DNA of 64,000 nt from Sphingomonas sp. R647 (lineage in GTDB: Bacteria > Pseudomonadota > Alphaproteobacteria > Sphingomonadales > Sphingomonadaceae), in assembly GCF_020177055.1 (NCBI RefSeq), contig NZ_JAIQXT010000007.1, positions 115,450 through 179,449 on the forward strand, written 5' to 3'. The position numbers and the translations under genes were made by a program. The notes beneath the pieces were generated by a model. The model was not told the origin of the DNA and made no database searches. It was given only the letters and a program-made list of their open reading frames with translations. Positions 27,901 through 34,633 of this stretch are shown piece after piece. The first letter of the stretch is position 1. Every line of letters begins with the position of its first letter.

Positions 27901-28478
27901 TTGGCAGCGTCACGCTCGACGGTCAGGTCACCGCTGGCGCGCTGGGGGTCAAGACCCAGCGGACCGCAGGCTTCCTCGGCACCAACTACACCGTGCGTTC
28001 CAGCGACAGCGCGATGATCGTCGGGACCGAACTGGGCCTCGGCTTCGACCTGGGCAATGACGCGATCGAGATCGCTCCGCGCATCGCCGGGCGGACCACC
28101 TGGATCGATTTCGGCAGCGCGCAGGAATTGGGTGGGCCAATGGCGCTGGACATCGACCGCAACGACTATGAAAGCTACCAGGGCCGCGCCGGGCTGACCG
28201 TCGCGGGCAAGTCGGATGGCCTGCGTCCGTTCGTCACCGCCACCTATGTCCATGAGTTCGGCGATCGTCCGGCCACCGTGGGCGCCAATCTGGTCGGCGG
28301 CACCGGTGCCAATGTGGCGTTCGCGCTCAACGGTCAGGACAAGGACTGGGGCGAAGTGTCGGGCGGCCTGACCTTCCGCACCGGCGCGGTGGATCTGTCG
28401 GTCTCGGCCGACTCGACCTTCCTGCGCTCGGACCTGTCGGCACAGACCTATCGCGGATCGATCACCTTCCGCTTCTGA
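24975..28478 (+). CDS. Autotransporter with trypsin-like (S1) serine protease domain
   Basis: A 1167-residue type Va secretion protein. It has a signal peptide (to about residue 30, APALAN), a trypsin-like domain with the full triad H134 (FAAHC), D223 (EADVATAV) and S357 (GDSGGPL), then a beta-helix-like passenger rich in Gly, Thr, Ser and Asn (NTGTIVNNGTLASSGD and GNSYTILTAAGGVVGTFN repeats), and a C-terminal 12-strand autotransporter barrel (about 890-1167) ending in YRGSITFRF. The barrel would export the protease to the cell surface or medium. ATG 24975 follows GGGGGA; an in-frame ATG at 24963 is less well placed. Substrate unknown. The gene is monocistronic, ended by a hairpin. Confidence 0.92.
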   Translation: MNFARTTRANLLLSAAGFGLCAIAAPALANDGTTAGPRIDSAGASLDAHGSRPDAAIDIAHAPGAALTQSGYVSPDEAEDTPQITINNGFTPVQAYDPVNVTGIGQIITDSGGGFIGTCTGTLINPRTIIFAAHCVNTRAATAYGANSGGVGVGVGFETNTRANAAGQTDELVRWLLGGTGGAGRFQSNTAQHFYNINQVFYDPRSLNAASCTSATSCFLEADVATAVLDTPAAGVPTWALLFSPLPTPGAIDPATGTGYHVNIGGYGSFGTGTTGASSSGNFRRRAAENMLGALVSLNTRNEFLFGTAGSPSRPQQLYFLDFDDPARGTATANTRDFNGFRDNALPREGLTGPGDSGGPLILDRTFSKQVVIGVLSGGSTFFGGQPGGSYGTQSFYQPLFLYWDWIVANNPYRYVTAVAGNRNWEDGAAWVTELDPNYQIITGGQLVNGLPTHLGGANSGNAQEFGELCFESPNTSPNPSSECYNLATGVFTSNLPTGATESGAPEIANVTGSYGLVAGLDQAQATPGYTDTAAPAPTLANGLPGATGFTPNNVDGVRTTGQIGRYYDVTLRNTGVVTLNSAVTIDRFSIMGATSQLTIASGASLTSLMEIRQNTGTIVNNGTLASSGDYLLLSGLLTGSGQVNAPFTTSVLGSFAPGTIGTTGTLTFNGGLVLSSGSGYLVDLGASGTSDRIVVAGAANQANLGGNLQISYSAATLRAGNSYTILTAAGGVVGTFNTPASISAILRPTLTYSTNSVVLNIAAGTYTSVVPASNVIGSTWARLLDQNRSQQARFDGLYGPLDLQNASTIISTLGSWAPASETTAQTLGIATTDANSTFIRNRLNGLDPANLGGSLAHYGRPVQVAALNLMPAMGAAPVRSDAATPMIQEGALPETMSGFISGGYLNGDGAAMSGMGGRDSYNGWYVGAGLEASLGDTSLIGFAFTYTDTDGTASFGGQSATGEAFQGTLYAKKSFGSVTLDGQVTAGALGVKTQRTAGFLGTNYTVRSSDSAMIVGTELGLGFDLGNDAIEIAPRIAGRTTWIDFGSAQELGGPMALDIDRNDYESYQGRAGLTVAGKSDGLRPFVTATYVHEFGDRPATVGANLVGGTGANVAFALNGQDKDWGEVSGGLTFRTGAVDLSVSADSTFLRSDLSAQTYRGSITFRF

Positions 28479-28500
28479 TCGCCAGCCGAACGTCTTGATG

Positions 28501-28530
28501 AAAGGCCGCTCCCTCGGGGGCGGCCTTTTT
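28501..28530 (+). terminator. Terminator after the autotransporter gene
   Basis: Stem 28501-28509 with 28520-28528 followed by five Ts (28526-28530). It abuts the stop codon of the convergent metallophosphoesterase gene and may serve both. Confidence 0.85.
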
Positions 28531-29258
28531 CATTCCATCTCGCGGATTTGCGTCTCCAGTTTGGCGTCCACCACGCGCAGCTCGTTGAACGACGGGCGCG
28601 TGTCGCGCACCCGTTCCGACAGGGTTCCGGCACCGATCAGCCGCACCGGGCCGGTAGCGGTCGGGTGGGTGATGTCGAACGCGTCATGGACATGGCCGGT
28701 CAGCACGCCATGCGCGCCCGCCGCTGCCAGCGCCTCCAGCGCCGCACGCCCGCCGCGCGTGTTCGATGTACTGCGCGTCCCCGCCTCGACCAGCGGATGG
28801 TGGCAGGCAATCAGCACGATATGCCCGTCGGGCGCATCGGCGACCTGAGTGAGCGTCCGGTTGATGGCTCGCCCGCTGACATAGCCCTTCGACCAGTTCA
28901 GCCGCAGTTGCGCGCGCGCCGTCGTCTTGAGCGGCACGATCGACACACCGCGCAGTTCAAGCGGGCGCTCGATCATCCGCTCCAGCGCCTGAAACCGCCG
29001 ATAGGGCGTCACGAAGCGCGCCCAGGGATTGAAATAGGGCAGGTCGTGATTCCCGACCTCGACCGTGATCGGGCGTCCGAGCGCTTCGAGCCACGCCTGC
29101 GCCGCGGCAAACTCATGCTGGCGCGCGCGCATCGTCAGGTCGCCGGTGACGATCACCGCATCGGGCTGCTCCTCGGCGACACGATCGGCAAACCAGTCGA
29201 GTGCAGCGCGGTCTTCGGCGCCGAAATGAATGTCGCTGACATGGAAGAGGCGCGTCAT
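28530..29258 (-). CDS. Calcineurin-like metallophosphoesterase
   Basis: A 242-residue dinuclear-metal phosphoesterase. The motif series is complete: DIHFG (D9, H11), VTGDLT, VGNHDLPYF, ACHHPLVEAG and TGHVHDAF. Family members cleave cyclic nucleotides, phospholipid head groups or UDP-sugar lipids; the substrate here is unknown. The ATG at 29258 overlaps the stop of the upstream DAG-kinase-like gene (ATGA), and the two are likely functionally linked, perhaps in phospholipid turnover: one phosphorylates a lipid, the other hydrolyses a phosphoester (inference). No signal peptide is present, so it acts in the cytoplasm. Confidence 0.9.
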   Translation of the reverse strand: MTRLFHVSDIHFGAEDRAALDWFADRVAEEQPDAVIVTGDLTMRARQHEFAAAQAWLEALGRPITVEVGNHDLPYFNPWARFVTPYRRFQALERMIERPLELRGVSIVPLKTTARAQLRLNWSKGYVSGRAINRTLTQVADAPDGHIVLIACHHPLVEAGTRSTSNTRGGRAALEALAAAGAHGVLTGHVHDAFDITHPTATGPVRLIGAGTLSERVRDTRPSFNELRVVDAKLETQIREME

Positions 29259-30088
29259 CCCTTCACCTCCCGCGTTGCGAGGAACACGGGCGCAGTGGTC
29301 CCGCTGCCCACGATGGTCCCCGGCTCGAGCGTCACCGGCTCACCGTCGAACAATGCGAGCACCGGGCGGCTGCTGAACGGCGCGATCTGCTGCGCCCGTC
29401 GCTGTGTCACCGCGCGCGCAGCGACCCAGTCGCCGGTGAGCCACGACCAGCCGAGCTCGGCAATCGCGCCCCAGTCGCGCGCATCGATCGCATCGACGCG
29501 CAGCCCGGTATCGGTCGGCGCGACGAAGATCGCCTGATAGCGCGCGTCCATGCCCGGCACTCCGCGAACCCTGAGCCCCCGGCCAAAGGTGCGCCGCCAC
29601 GCGTTACGTACCGCACCGACCATCCGCGCCAGCCGCCCCGCGCGCGCAGCCTCGCGCGCCCTGCCCCAATGCGCCGCCGGACCAAGGATCAGGCCGACAA
29701 AGGCGCGGTGCGGCCCCGCCTCGACATAGGGCATCGCCACCCGGCGCGCCTCGCGATGGGCGGCATGGACGATCGCCGCTGGGTCCGCATCGCCGTGCAG
29801 CGCCTTGGCCAGCATGTTCATCGTGCCCCCAGGCAGGATCAGGAATGCGCCATCCCACCCCGCCAGCGCGCACAGCGCCGCATTGATCGTCCCGTCGCCT
29901 GCGAACAGCACCACGGTATCGACATCGGCCGCGTCGAGCGCGGCAGGATCGGGGATGGCGTCGTTGGGAAAGCGGGTGCGGCCCGCCAGCGTGAGGCCGC
30001 GCTCGTCGAACACCGCCTCCAGCGCATCGCACTTCTCCTGCGTGGCCGAGCCGGATTGCGGATTGGTGATGAACCACAGACGTTCCAT
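29255..30088 (-). CDS. Diacylglycerol kinase-family lipid kinase
   Basis: A 277-residue protein with the DAGK catalytic fold: ITNPQSGSA at the start, the nucleotide loop AGDGTINAAL at 63-72 and LPGGTMNMLAKAL at 85-97, equivalent to the GGDGT and PxGTxND motifs of bacterial DgkB and YegS. It would phosphorylate diacylglycerol or another lipid with ATP. The start is placed at ATG 30088 (MERLWFITNP); ATG 30103 is an in-frame alternative, and longer versions run through the terminator at 30132-30159. Its stop overlaps the next gene's ATG by four bases. Confidence 0.88.
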   Translation of the reverse strand: MERLWFITNPQSGSATQEKCDALEAVFDERGLTLAGRTRFPNDAIPDPAALDAADVDTVVLFAGDGTINAALCALAGWDGAFLILPGGTMNMLAKALHGDADPAAIVHAAHREARRVAMPYVEAGPHRAFVGLILGPAAHWGRAREAARAGRLARMVGAVRNAWRRTFGRGLRVRGVPGMDARYQAIFVAPTDTGLRVDAIDARDWGAIAELGWSWLTGDWVAARAVTQRRAQQIAPFSSRPVLALFDGEPVTLEPGTIVGSGTTAPVFLATREVKG

Positions 30089-30131
30089 GCCGCGCCAACG
30101 CATGACGGGCGGATTGTTTCGCGTCGTACAC

Positions 30132-30159
30132 AAAAAAGGGGCCGCATATGCGGCCCCTT
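30132..30159 (-). terminator. Terminator after the Gln-rich small ORF
   Basis: A perfect 24-bp palindrome (30136-30159) followed on the minus strand by Ts (A-run 30132-30137). It lies 21 bp past the stop of the small Gln-rich ORF and just before the DAG-kinase-like gene. Confidence 0.85.
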
Positions 30160-30179
30160 CCGGTAGTGGAACGATCGGA

Positions 30180-30353
30180 TCAGCCCTGCTGATCGGCGTC
30201 CGCTCCGTCATTGTCGCTCTGCTCGTCCGGTGCGCGGTCGCCCTGCGGGTCCTGCTGCTCGCGCGGCTGCTGGTTCTGCTGCCGATCGACATTCTGGTTG
30301 CCCTGCTGGTTCTGCTGGCCGCCTGGGGTCTGGTCCTGCTGACGCTCGTTCAT
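30180..30353 (-). CDS. 57-residue Gln-rich disordered small protein
   Basis: A short frame, easily missed, that reads MNERQQDQTPGGQQNQQG at the start and ends in DADQQG. Eighteen of 57 residues are Gln, and all the rest are polar or small with a single Val and no aromatic residue, so the product should be disordered. Support for its reality: AGGAGAG eight bases before ATG 30353, a strong dedicated terminator after the stop, and position as a separate unit between a tRNA terminator and the next gene. It has no Cys, no signal peptide and no recognised family. Function unknown; hydrophilins and stress-related small proteins look similar in composition. Confidence 0.7.
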   Translation of the reverse strand: MNERQQDQTPGGQQNQQGNQNVDRQQNQQPREQQDPQGDRAPDEQSDNDGADADQQG

Positions 30354-30449
30354 GTCACTCTCCTGGAATCGCCCACTCGTGGAAGCTCAACCGATGAGGA
30401 GCGCAAAACGGTCCTCGGCTCGTCGCATTGCCGGGCCCGAGTCAGAATC

Positions 30450-30484
30450 AAAAAAGGCCCGCCAACTCAATGAGCTGGCGGGCC
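30450..30484 (-). terminator. Terminator of tRNA-Val
   Basis: 14-bp stem with one mismatch (30456-30469 with 30471-30484), followed on the minus strand by six Ts (30450-30455). It starts six bases after the tRNA 3' end. Confidence 0.88.
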
Positions 30485-30489
30485 TATAA

Positions 30490-30564
30490 TGGTGGGCGTG
30501 GCAAGGATTGAACTTGCGACCCCTGCGATGTCAACACAGTGCTCTACCACTGAGCTACACGCCC
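30490..30564 (-). tRNA. tRNA-Val (GAC)
   Basis: Minus-strand cloverleaf: acceptor GGGCGTG pairs with CACGCCC, D-arm TAGCTCAGTGGTAGAGC, anticodon arm CTGTG-TTGACAT-CGCAG with anticodon GAC (reads GUC, valine), T-arm with GTTCAATCC, discriminator A and an encoded CCA. A promoter-like TTGCAA-16-CTAAAG pair lies upstream. Confidence 0.96.
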
Positions 30565-30596
30565 ACTCGCCTTGCGGCGAATCTCGGGAAGCGGCG

Positions 30597-30624
30597 CTTT
30601 AGCGGGGGTCGTCTCCCCTTGCAA
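30597..30624 (-). promoter_or_regulatory. Putative promoter of tRNA-Val
   Basis: TTGCAA (30619-30624) and CTAAAG (30597-30602, read on the minus strand) are 16 bp apart and end about 32 bp before the tRNA. It sits inside the short cpdR-tRNA gap. Confidence 0.45.
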
Positions 30625-30634
30625 GCACCTGATT

Positions 30635-31012
30635 TCAATTAGAGCTCGGCACCTGCTCCATCTCGAACAATCGGTCAACCTCCAGCACCAGATCGCGGAG
30701 GTGAAATGGCTTGGACAGCACGCGTGCCTGCGGCACCTGCTTGCCTGCCTTCAGCGTGACGGCGGCGAATCCGGTGATGAACATGATGCGCATGTCGGGC
30801 GCGATCTCGGCGGCGCGTTGCGCCAGCTCGATCCCGTCCATCTCCGGCATCACGATATCGCTGAGCAGCAGATCGAACCGTTCGGTCTCGATCAACGGGA
30901 GCGCGGCGGTACCGCGGTCAACCGCGGTGACGGCATAGCCGGACTTTTCGAGCGCACGCGCGAGATATTCGCGCATCACCTGATCGTCCTCGGCCAACAA
31001 GATCCTGATCAT
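30635..31012 (-). CDS. cpdR: Single-domain response regulator CpdR
   Basis: A 125-residue stand-alone receiver with acidic pocket E8/D9/D10, phosphorylatable D52 in LLLSDIVMPEMDGIELA, and SKP near residue 100. The strings IVMPEMDGIELAxRAxE and MFITGFAAV match Caulobacter CpdR closely. In Caulobacter, unphosphorylated CpdR primes ClpXP for degradation of cell-cycle substrates, and the CckA-ChpT relay phosphorylates it. There is no output domain, as expected for CpdR. GAGGGG lies just before ATG 31012. It is divergent from an N-formylglutamate amidohydrolase gene, an arrangement I recall from other alphaproteobacteria (unverified). Confidence 0.9.
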   Translation of the reverse strand: MIRILLAEDDQVMREYLARALEKSGYAVTAVDRGTAALPLIETERFDLLLSDIVMPEMDGIELAQRAAEIAPDMRIMFITGFAAVTLKAGKQVPQARVLSKPFHLRDLVLEVDRLFEMEQVPSSN

Positions 31013-31162
31013 TCACCCCTCGCCCGCGGCCGATGCCTGCGCCTGCCCGTCGCGATACTATGCGCGAAGCCCTTAAGAAATTCCAGCCATGCGGCCCCGT
31101 TGATGTCGGGGCTGGGCAAGCGGGGCGTTGCGATGGCGCGCATCGGGGCATAGGTTCGATTT

Positions 31163-32002
31163 GTGAGCGTGCCACCGCCCTTTGACCGCCACGGGCCAGA
31201 GCTTCCGGCCTCGCCCATTGTGCTGTCTGTCCCGCACGCCGGGCGCGATTATCCGCTACCGCTACGCGCGGCGCTCCGCGTACCGCTGCACAGCCTGCTC
31301 CCGCTCGAGGATCGCCACGCCGATACGCTGGCGCTGGCGGCGCGGGGCAGCGAAACCATGCTGGTCGCCACCCGACCGCGCGCCTGGATCGACCTCAACC
31401 GCGCCGAGCATGAGCGCGACCACCGGATCGACGAAGGTGCCGAGCCGGTGCCCGAGGCGGCACAGTCGCTCAAGTTGCGCAGCGGTCTCGGCCTTATCCC
31501 CCGCCGTGCAGGGGGTGCCGAGCTGTGGCGTCGCCGCTTCGCTGCAGAGGAGGTGCGGGCACGGATCGAACAGGACCATCGCCCCTATCACGCCGCCGTG
31601 GCCGATGCGCTGGCAGCGGCACGCGCGCGGTTCGGTGTCGCGGTGCTGATCGACGTCCACTCGATGCCCCCGCTCGGCGTCGGCGCGGCGCGCCTGGTCA
31701 TCGGCGACCGCTTCGGCCGGTCGAGTGCCGCCCGCTTCGTCGCGCGGATCGAGGGGGTCGCGCATGCCGCGCGGGTGCGTAGCGCGCTCAACACGCCCTA
31801 TGCCGGCGGCCATGTGCTTAAGCGCCACGCCGATCCGGCGGGCAATATCCACGCGATCCAGCTGGAGTTCGACCGCAGCCTTTATCTCGACCGCCGCCGC
31901 GATCAGCCAGGACCGGGTCTGGAGGAAACGGCACGACTGCTGCGCGCGATCATCGATGCGGTCGCCGATGAGGCGCTGCCCCTCGCCGACGCCGCGCAGT
32001 AG
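31163..32002 (+). CDS. N-formylglutamate amidohydrolase family protein
   Basis: A 279-residue member of the family that hydrolyses N-formyl-L-glutamate to formate and glutamate in one histidine degradation route. Typical blocks: LSVPHAGRDYP near the start, DRHADTLAL, IDLNRAEHERD, LIDVHSMPP, and a C-terminal IQLEFDRSLYLD. The GTG at 31163 starts the frame; no good Shine-Dalgarno is seen. No other hut genes are near, so the link to histidine use is uncertain and the enzyme may act on a different N-acyl amino acid. It is divergent from cpdR with 150 bp between starts. Confidence 0.85.
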   Translation: MSVPPPFDRHGPELPASPIVLSVPHAGRDYPLPLRAALRVPLHSLLPLEDRHADTLALAARGSETMLVATRPRAWIDLNRAEHERDHRIDEGAEPVPEAAQSLKLRSGLGLIPRRAGGAELWRRRFAAEEVRARIEQDHRPYHAAVADALAAARARFGVAVLIDVHSMPPLGVGAARLVIGDRFGRSSAARFVARIEGVAHAARVRSALNTPYAGGHVLKRHADPAGNIHAIQLEFDRSLYLDRRRDQPGPGLEETARLLRAIIDAVADEALPLADAAQ

Positions 32003-32023
32003 GCCCCGGATCCGCTTCACGCA

Positions 32024-32055
32024 TAAAAAAACCGCCCGGTGTTACCACCGGGCGG
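32024..32055 (-). terminator. Terminator of the candidate sRNA
   Basis: Ten-bp stem (32032-32041 with 32046-32055, loop TTAC on the plus strand), followed on the minus strand by seven Ts (A-run 32025-32031). Confidence 0.88.
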
Positions 32056-32129
32056 CCTAGGTTCAGGGAGGAGACACGCCCGAGGGCGTGCCGCGCGGGT
32101 CCGCGAAAGGGGGGACACGAAACCGCGCT
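32024..32129 (-). ncRNA. Candidate trans-acting sRNA with exposed CUCCUCCC
   Basis: An orphan transcription unit of about 105 nt. Its promoter is TTGAAG-17-TATAAA (32164-32136, minus strand) and it ends in a strong terminator, with no gene inside. The RNA would fold into a 5' GC-rich part, a hairpin at 32090-32075 (CACGCCC/GGGCGTG), then an unpaired stretch holding CUCCUCCC (32073-32066), and the terminator stem. An unpaired CUCCUCCC is complementary to Shine-Dalgarno sequences and recalls the anti-SD sRNAs of alphaproteobacteria (the CCUCCUCCC type). Family membership is inference; the promoter and terminator are directly visible. Confidence 0.7.
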
Positions 32130-32135
32130 ACAAAC

Positions 32136-32164
32136 TTTATAGTTACGCTTGACCGTGGCTTCAA
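32136..32164 (-). promoter_or_regulatory. Promoter of the candidate sRNA
   Basis: TTGAAG (32159-32164) and TATAAA (32136-32141), 17 bp apart on the minus strand: among the best sigma-70-like pairs in the window, with no gene directly downstream. Confidence 0.7.
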
Positions 32165-32244
32165 GGCCACAGTTCAAAATGCGACGAGTGGAGGGATGGG
32201 ACGAGGTCAAACCCGTCATTTCCAGCCGAGATCGGCGGGAAGCA

Positions 32245-32274
32245 CCTCCGGAGCCGGCTGAGCGGCTCCGGAGG
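32245..32274 (-). terminator. Hairpin after sapC
   Basis: Perfect 12-bp stem (32245-32256 with 32263-32274, 6-nt loop) just past the sapC stop. There is no T-run on the minus strand, so termination may be inefficient. Confidence 0.5.
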
Positions 32275-32281
32275 GAATAGG

Positions 32282-33064
32282 TCAGACGGCCGGAGCGATC
32301 TGCGGCGCGACGGCGCCGATCGCCATCTGGCGACCGAAAATCTCGCGGACCAGGCCGAGCGAGAAGAGGTGGGCGTAGATCAGCGGCAGCATGCCGTTCT
32401 GCTGAATCTTGCGCAGCTGGTCGCCGCGCAGCTCGTTGAGCTTTGCCTCATCGACCATGCGGAAGCCGCGATAGATATACGGCTGAGCAGCGCCATCCGG
32501 CTGGATCGCGACTTCGCCATCCATCAGCAGGCCCATGTCGTTCAGTTCCTTGAGGAACGCGCCGGTCTTCTGACCCGCGATCTCGAATTCCTCGTTGAAC
32601 TTCAGGATCTGCTGGACCAGCTCGGTCGGCTTGCCGTCCTCGAACAGGGCATCGCCCTCATCGAACGCGCCGATCGAATCGGTGCTCGGGTCGAAGCACA
32701 GCGACAGCTCTTCCGAATCCGGACGCAGCCGGGCGAGCAGGAAGGGATAGCGGCGGATATAGGCCGGGATGTACATCGGCTCGGTCCCGCGCGGCTTGCC
32801 GTCGGTGTCGAAGAAGACGTTTACGCCTTCGTTCAGGCCCATCAGCGCCAACGGCACCGGCTCCTCACCCGCCGAAAAGACGATCGGCATATGACGCTGA
32901 ACCAGCGGGAATTCCTCGACGGTCAGCGGCACGGCGTGCTGCTTGCCCAGGAACGGCGCAGTGGTGGCCGGACGAATACGGAAATTGCCATGCATCTCGC
33001 TCGAGAGCGGGAGAAGGTCGTTATAGAAAACGGGAAGACCCTGTGCTTGCGGCGCGCTGGCCAT
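32282..33064 (-). CDS. SapC family protein
   Basis: A 260-residue protein of the SapC family, named after a gene of the Campylobacter S-layer locus and very common in sphingomonads and Caulobacter. Seen: FYNDLLPLSSEMHGNFRIRP, EFPLVQRHMPIVFS, YIPAYIRRYPFLLA and a C-terminal LPLIYAHLFSLG. No signal peptide or membrane segment. The biochemical role is unknown. Family members are often found beside TonB receptors and tryptophan-halogenase-like genes; here it stands alone between the candidate sRNA and an FAD oxidase. AGGAGA precedes ATG 33064. Confidence 0.85.
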   Translation of the reverse strand: MASAPQAQGLPVFYNDLLPLSSEMHGNFRIRPATTAPFLGKQHAVPLTVEEFPLVQRHMPIVFSAGEEPVPLALMGLNEGVNVFFDTDGKPRGTEPMYIPAYIRRYPFLLARLRPDSEELSLCFDPSTDSIGAFDEGDALFEDGKPTELVQQILKFNEEFEIAGQKTGAFLKELNDMGLLMDGEVAIQPDGAAQPYIYRGFRMVDEAKLNELRGDQLRKIQQNGMLPLIYAHLFSLGLVREIFGRQMAIGAVAPQIAPAV

Positions 33065-33094
33065 GAAATTCTCCTGGATTTAGGTGTGCGCGGT

Positions 33095-34555
33095 CTATTG
33101 GTCGGCGCGCGCGGGTGCAAGCGTAACCAGTTTCCCTGGATTGAACAGATTGTCCGGATCGAATGCGCGCTTGATTGCGGCGAGTGCGTGCATGCGCGCG
33201 GGCGAGGACAGCCGCGCCAGTTCGTCGCGCTTCATCTGGCCAATTCCATGCTCGGCCGAGATCGATCCGCCGGCAGCGATCACCAGATCATGGACGAAGG
33301 GGCTGATTCGCGCCGAATTCTCCGCGACCCAGCCGCGATCGGCACCTTCGGGTGCGCGCACATGGAAATGGACGTTGCCGTCACCCAGATGCCCGAACGC
33401 CCCTGCGCTGGTACCGGGAAACGCGGCCTCGACCGCCGCCGCGCCGTCGATCATGAAGTCGGGCATCGCCGCGACCGGGACCGAAATGTCGTGCTGAAGC
33501 GCGGGGCCGCTTGCGCGCTCCGCCTCCGAAATCGAATCACGCAGCTTCCACAGCGCCTCAGCCTGCGCCTCACTCGCCGCAATCGCCGCGTCGCAAATCA
33601 GGCCGCGTTCCAAACCCGCCGCGAGCAGGCGCTCGAGGATTTGTGCCGGCGCCTCCGCCCCGGCGTCGCTTGCCACCGATTCGATCAGCACATGCCAGGG
33701 ATGCGGCCCCGCCAGCGGATCGCGCGTGCCGGGGATGTGCTCGAGCACCAGCGCCAGCGAATGCGCGGGCACGATCTCGAAGCTCTCGATCGAATCGGTC
33801 GCCGCCTCGCACAGCCGCAGCAGCTCAAGTGCGGCATGCGGCGTTTCGACCCCAACCCAACCGACCGCGCGTGCCGCCACGGCGGGGACCAGCTTCAGCG
33901 TCGCGGCGGTGATCACGCCCAGCGTCCCCTCCGCCCCGACCAGCAGCTGGTTGAGGTCATAGCCGCGATTGTCCTTCTTGAGCGGGGCGAGCCCGTCATG
34001 GACGGTGCCATCGGGCAGCACCGCTTCGATCCCCAGCACCAATGCGCGCATCGTCCCGAAGCGCAGCACCTGCGTCCCGCCGGCATTGGTCGACACCAGT
34101 CCGCCGATCGTCGCGCTGCCCTTGGCCCCCAAGGTCAGCGGAAAGCGCCGCCCCTGCGCCAGCGCGGCATCGTGCAGATCGGACAGGATCACCCCGGCCT
34201 CCGCCACCGCCAGCCCTGCATCGGTATCGACCCGGCGAATCGCGTTCATCCGCCGCAGCGACAGGATCGCGGCAGTGCCATCGGCAGGCGGAGTCGCACC
34301 GCCGACCATCGATGTATTGCCCCCCTGTGGCACCAGCGGCACGCCATGCGCAGCGGCGAGCGTGACGATCGCGGCGACATCCTGCGTCGATCGCGGCTGG
34401 AGCAGCAGTGCCGATGCGCCATGATAGCGTCCGCGCCAGTCGGTCAGCCACGGCGCAATCGCATCCGAATCGGTCACCACCGCGTCCGCACCGATTCGCT
34501 GCGCCACGGCAGCGGAGAGAGCGGACAGGGCGGCGGTGGGATCGGGCGCAGTCAT
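33095..34555 (-). CDS. FAD-linked 2-hydroxyacid dehydrogenase (GlcD / D-2-hydroxyglutarate type)
   Basis: A 486-residue flavoprotein with the PCMH-type FAD domain (PQGGNTSMVGGATP near residue 75, then GAKGSATIGGLVSTNAGG) and a C-terminal oxidase domain with HLGDGNVHFHV and SAEHGIGQMKR. It oxidises a D-2-hydroxy acid such as D-lactate, glycolate or D-2-hydroxyglutarate with electrons going to a quinone, cytochrome or flavoprotein. GlcE and GlcF partners are absent, which favours a single-subunit D-lactate or D-2-hydroxyglutarate dehydrogenase. The stop is 30 bp before the sapC start, so they may share a transcript. Confidence 0.88.
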   Translation of the reverse strand: MTAPDPTAALSALSAAVAQRIGADAVVTDSDAIAPWLTDWRGRYHGASALLLQPRSTQDVAAIVTLAAAHGVPLVPQGGNTSMVGGATPPADGTAAILSLRRMNAIRRVDTDAGLAVAEAGVILSDLHDAALAQGRRFPLTLGAKGSATIGGLVSTNAGGTQVLRFGTMRALVLGIEAVLPDGTVHDGLAPLKKDNRGYDLNQLLVGAEGTLGVITAATLKLVPAVAARAVGWVGVETPHAALELLRLCEAATDSIESFEIVPAHSLALVLEHIPGTRDPLAGPHPWHVLIESVASDAGAEAPAQILERLLAAGLERGLICDAAIAASEAQAEALWKLRDSISEAERASGPALQHDISVPVAAMPDFMIDGAAAVEAAFPGTSAGAFGHLGDGNVHFHVRAPEGADRGWVAENSARISPFVHDLVIAAGGSISAEHGIGQMKRDELARLSSPARMHALAAIKRAFDPDNLFNPGKLVTLAPARADQ

Positions 34556-34633
34556 GGCGGCGCGCTACCATGACGGGACGGCGCGGGGCAATTCATCCAC
34601 TGTTCAACAGGGGCGCGTATAGGGCATCATGAC

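Noticed and set aside
29805..30473. 222-codon plus-strand frame across the DAG-kinase-like gene and the Gln-rich ORF
   Set aside because: No RBS or family, crosses two minus-strand terminators, and its hydrophobic Leu-rich part is the reverse of the CAG/CTG-rich Gln codons.
32369..34573. Open frame of 734 codons on the plus strand across sapC and the FAD oxidase
   Set aside because: Covers two opposite-strand genes and their gap, and shows no family features.
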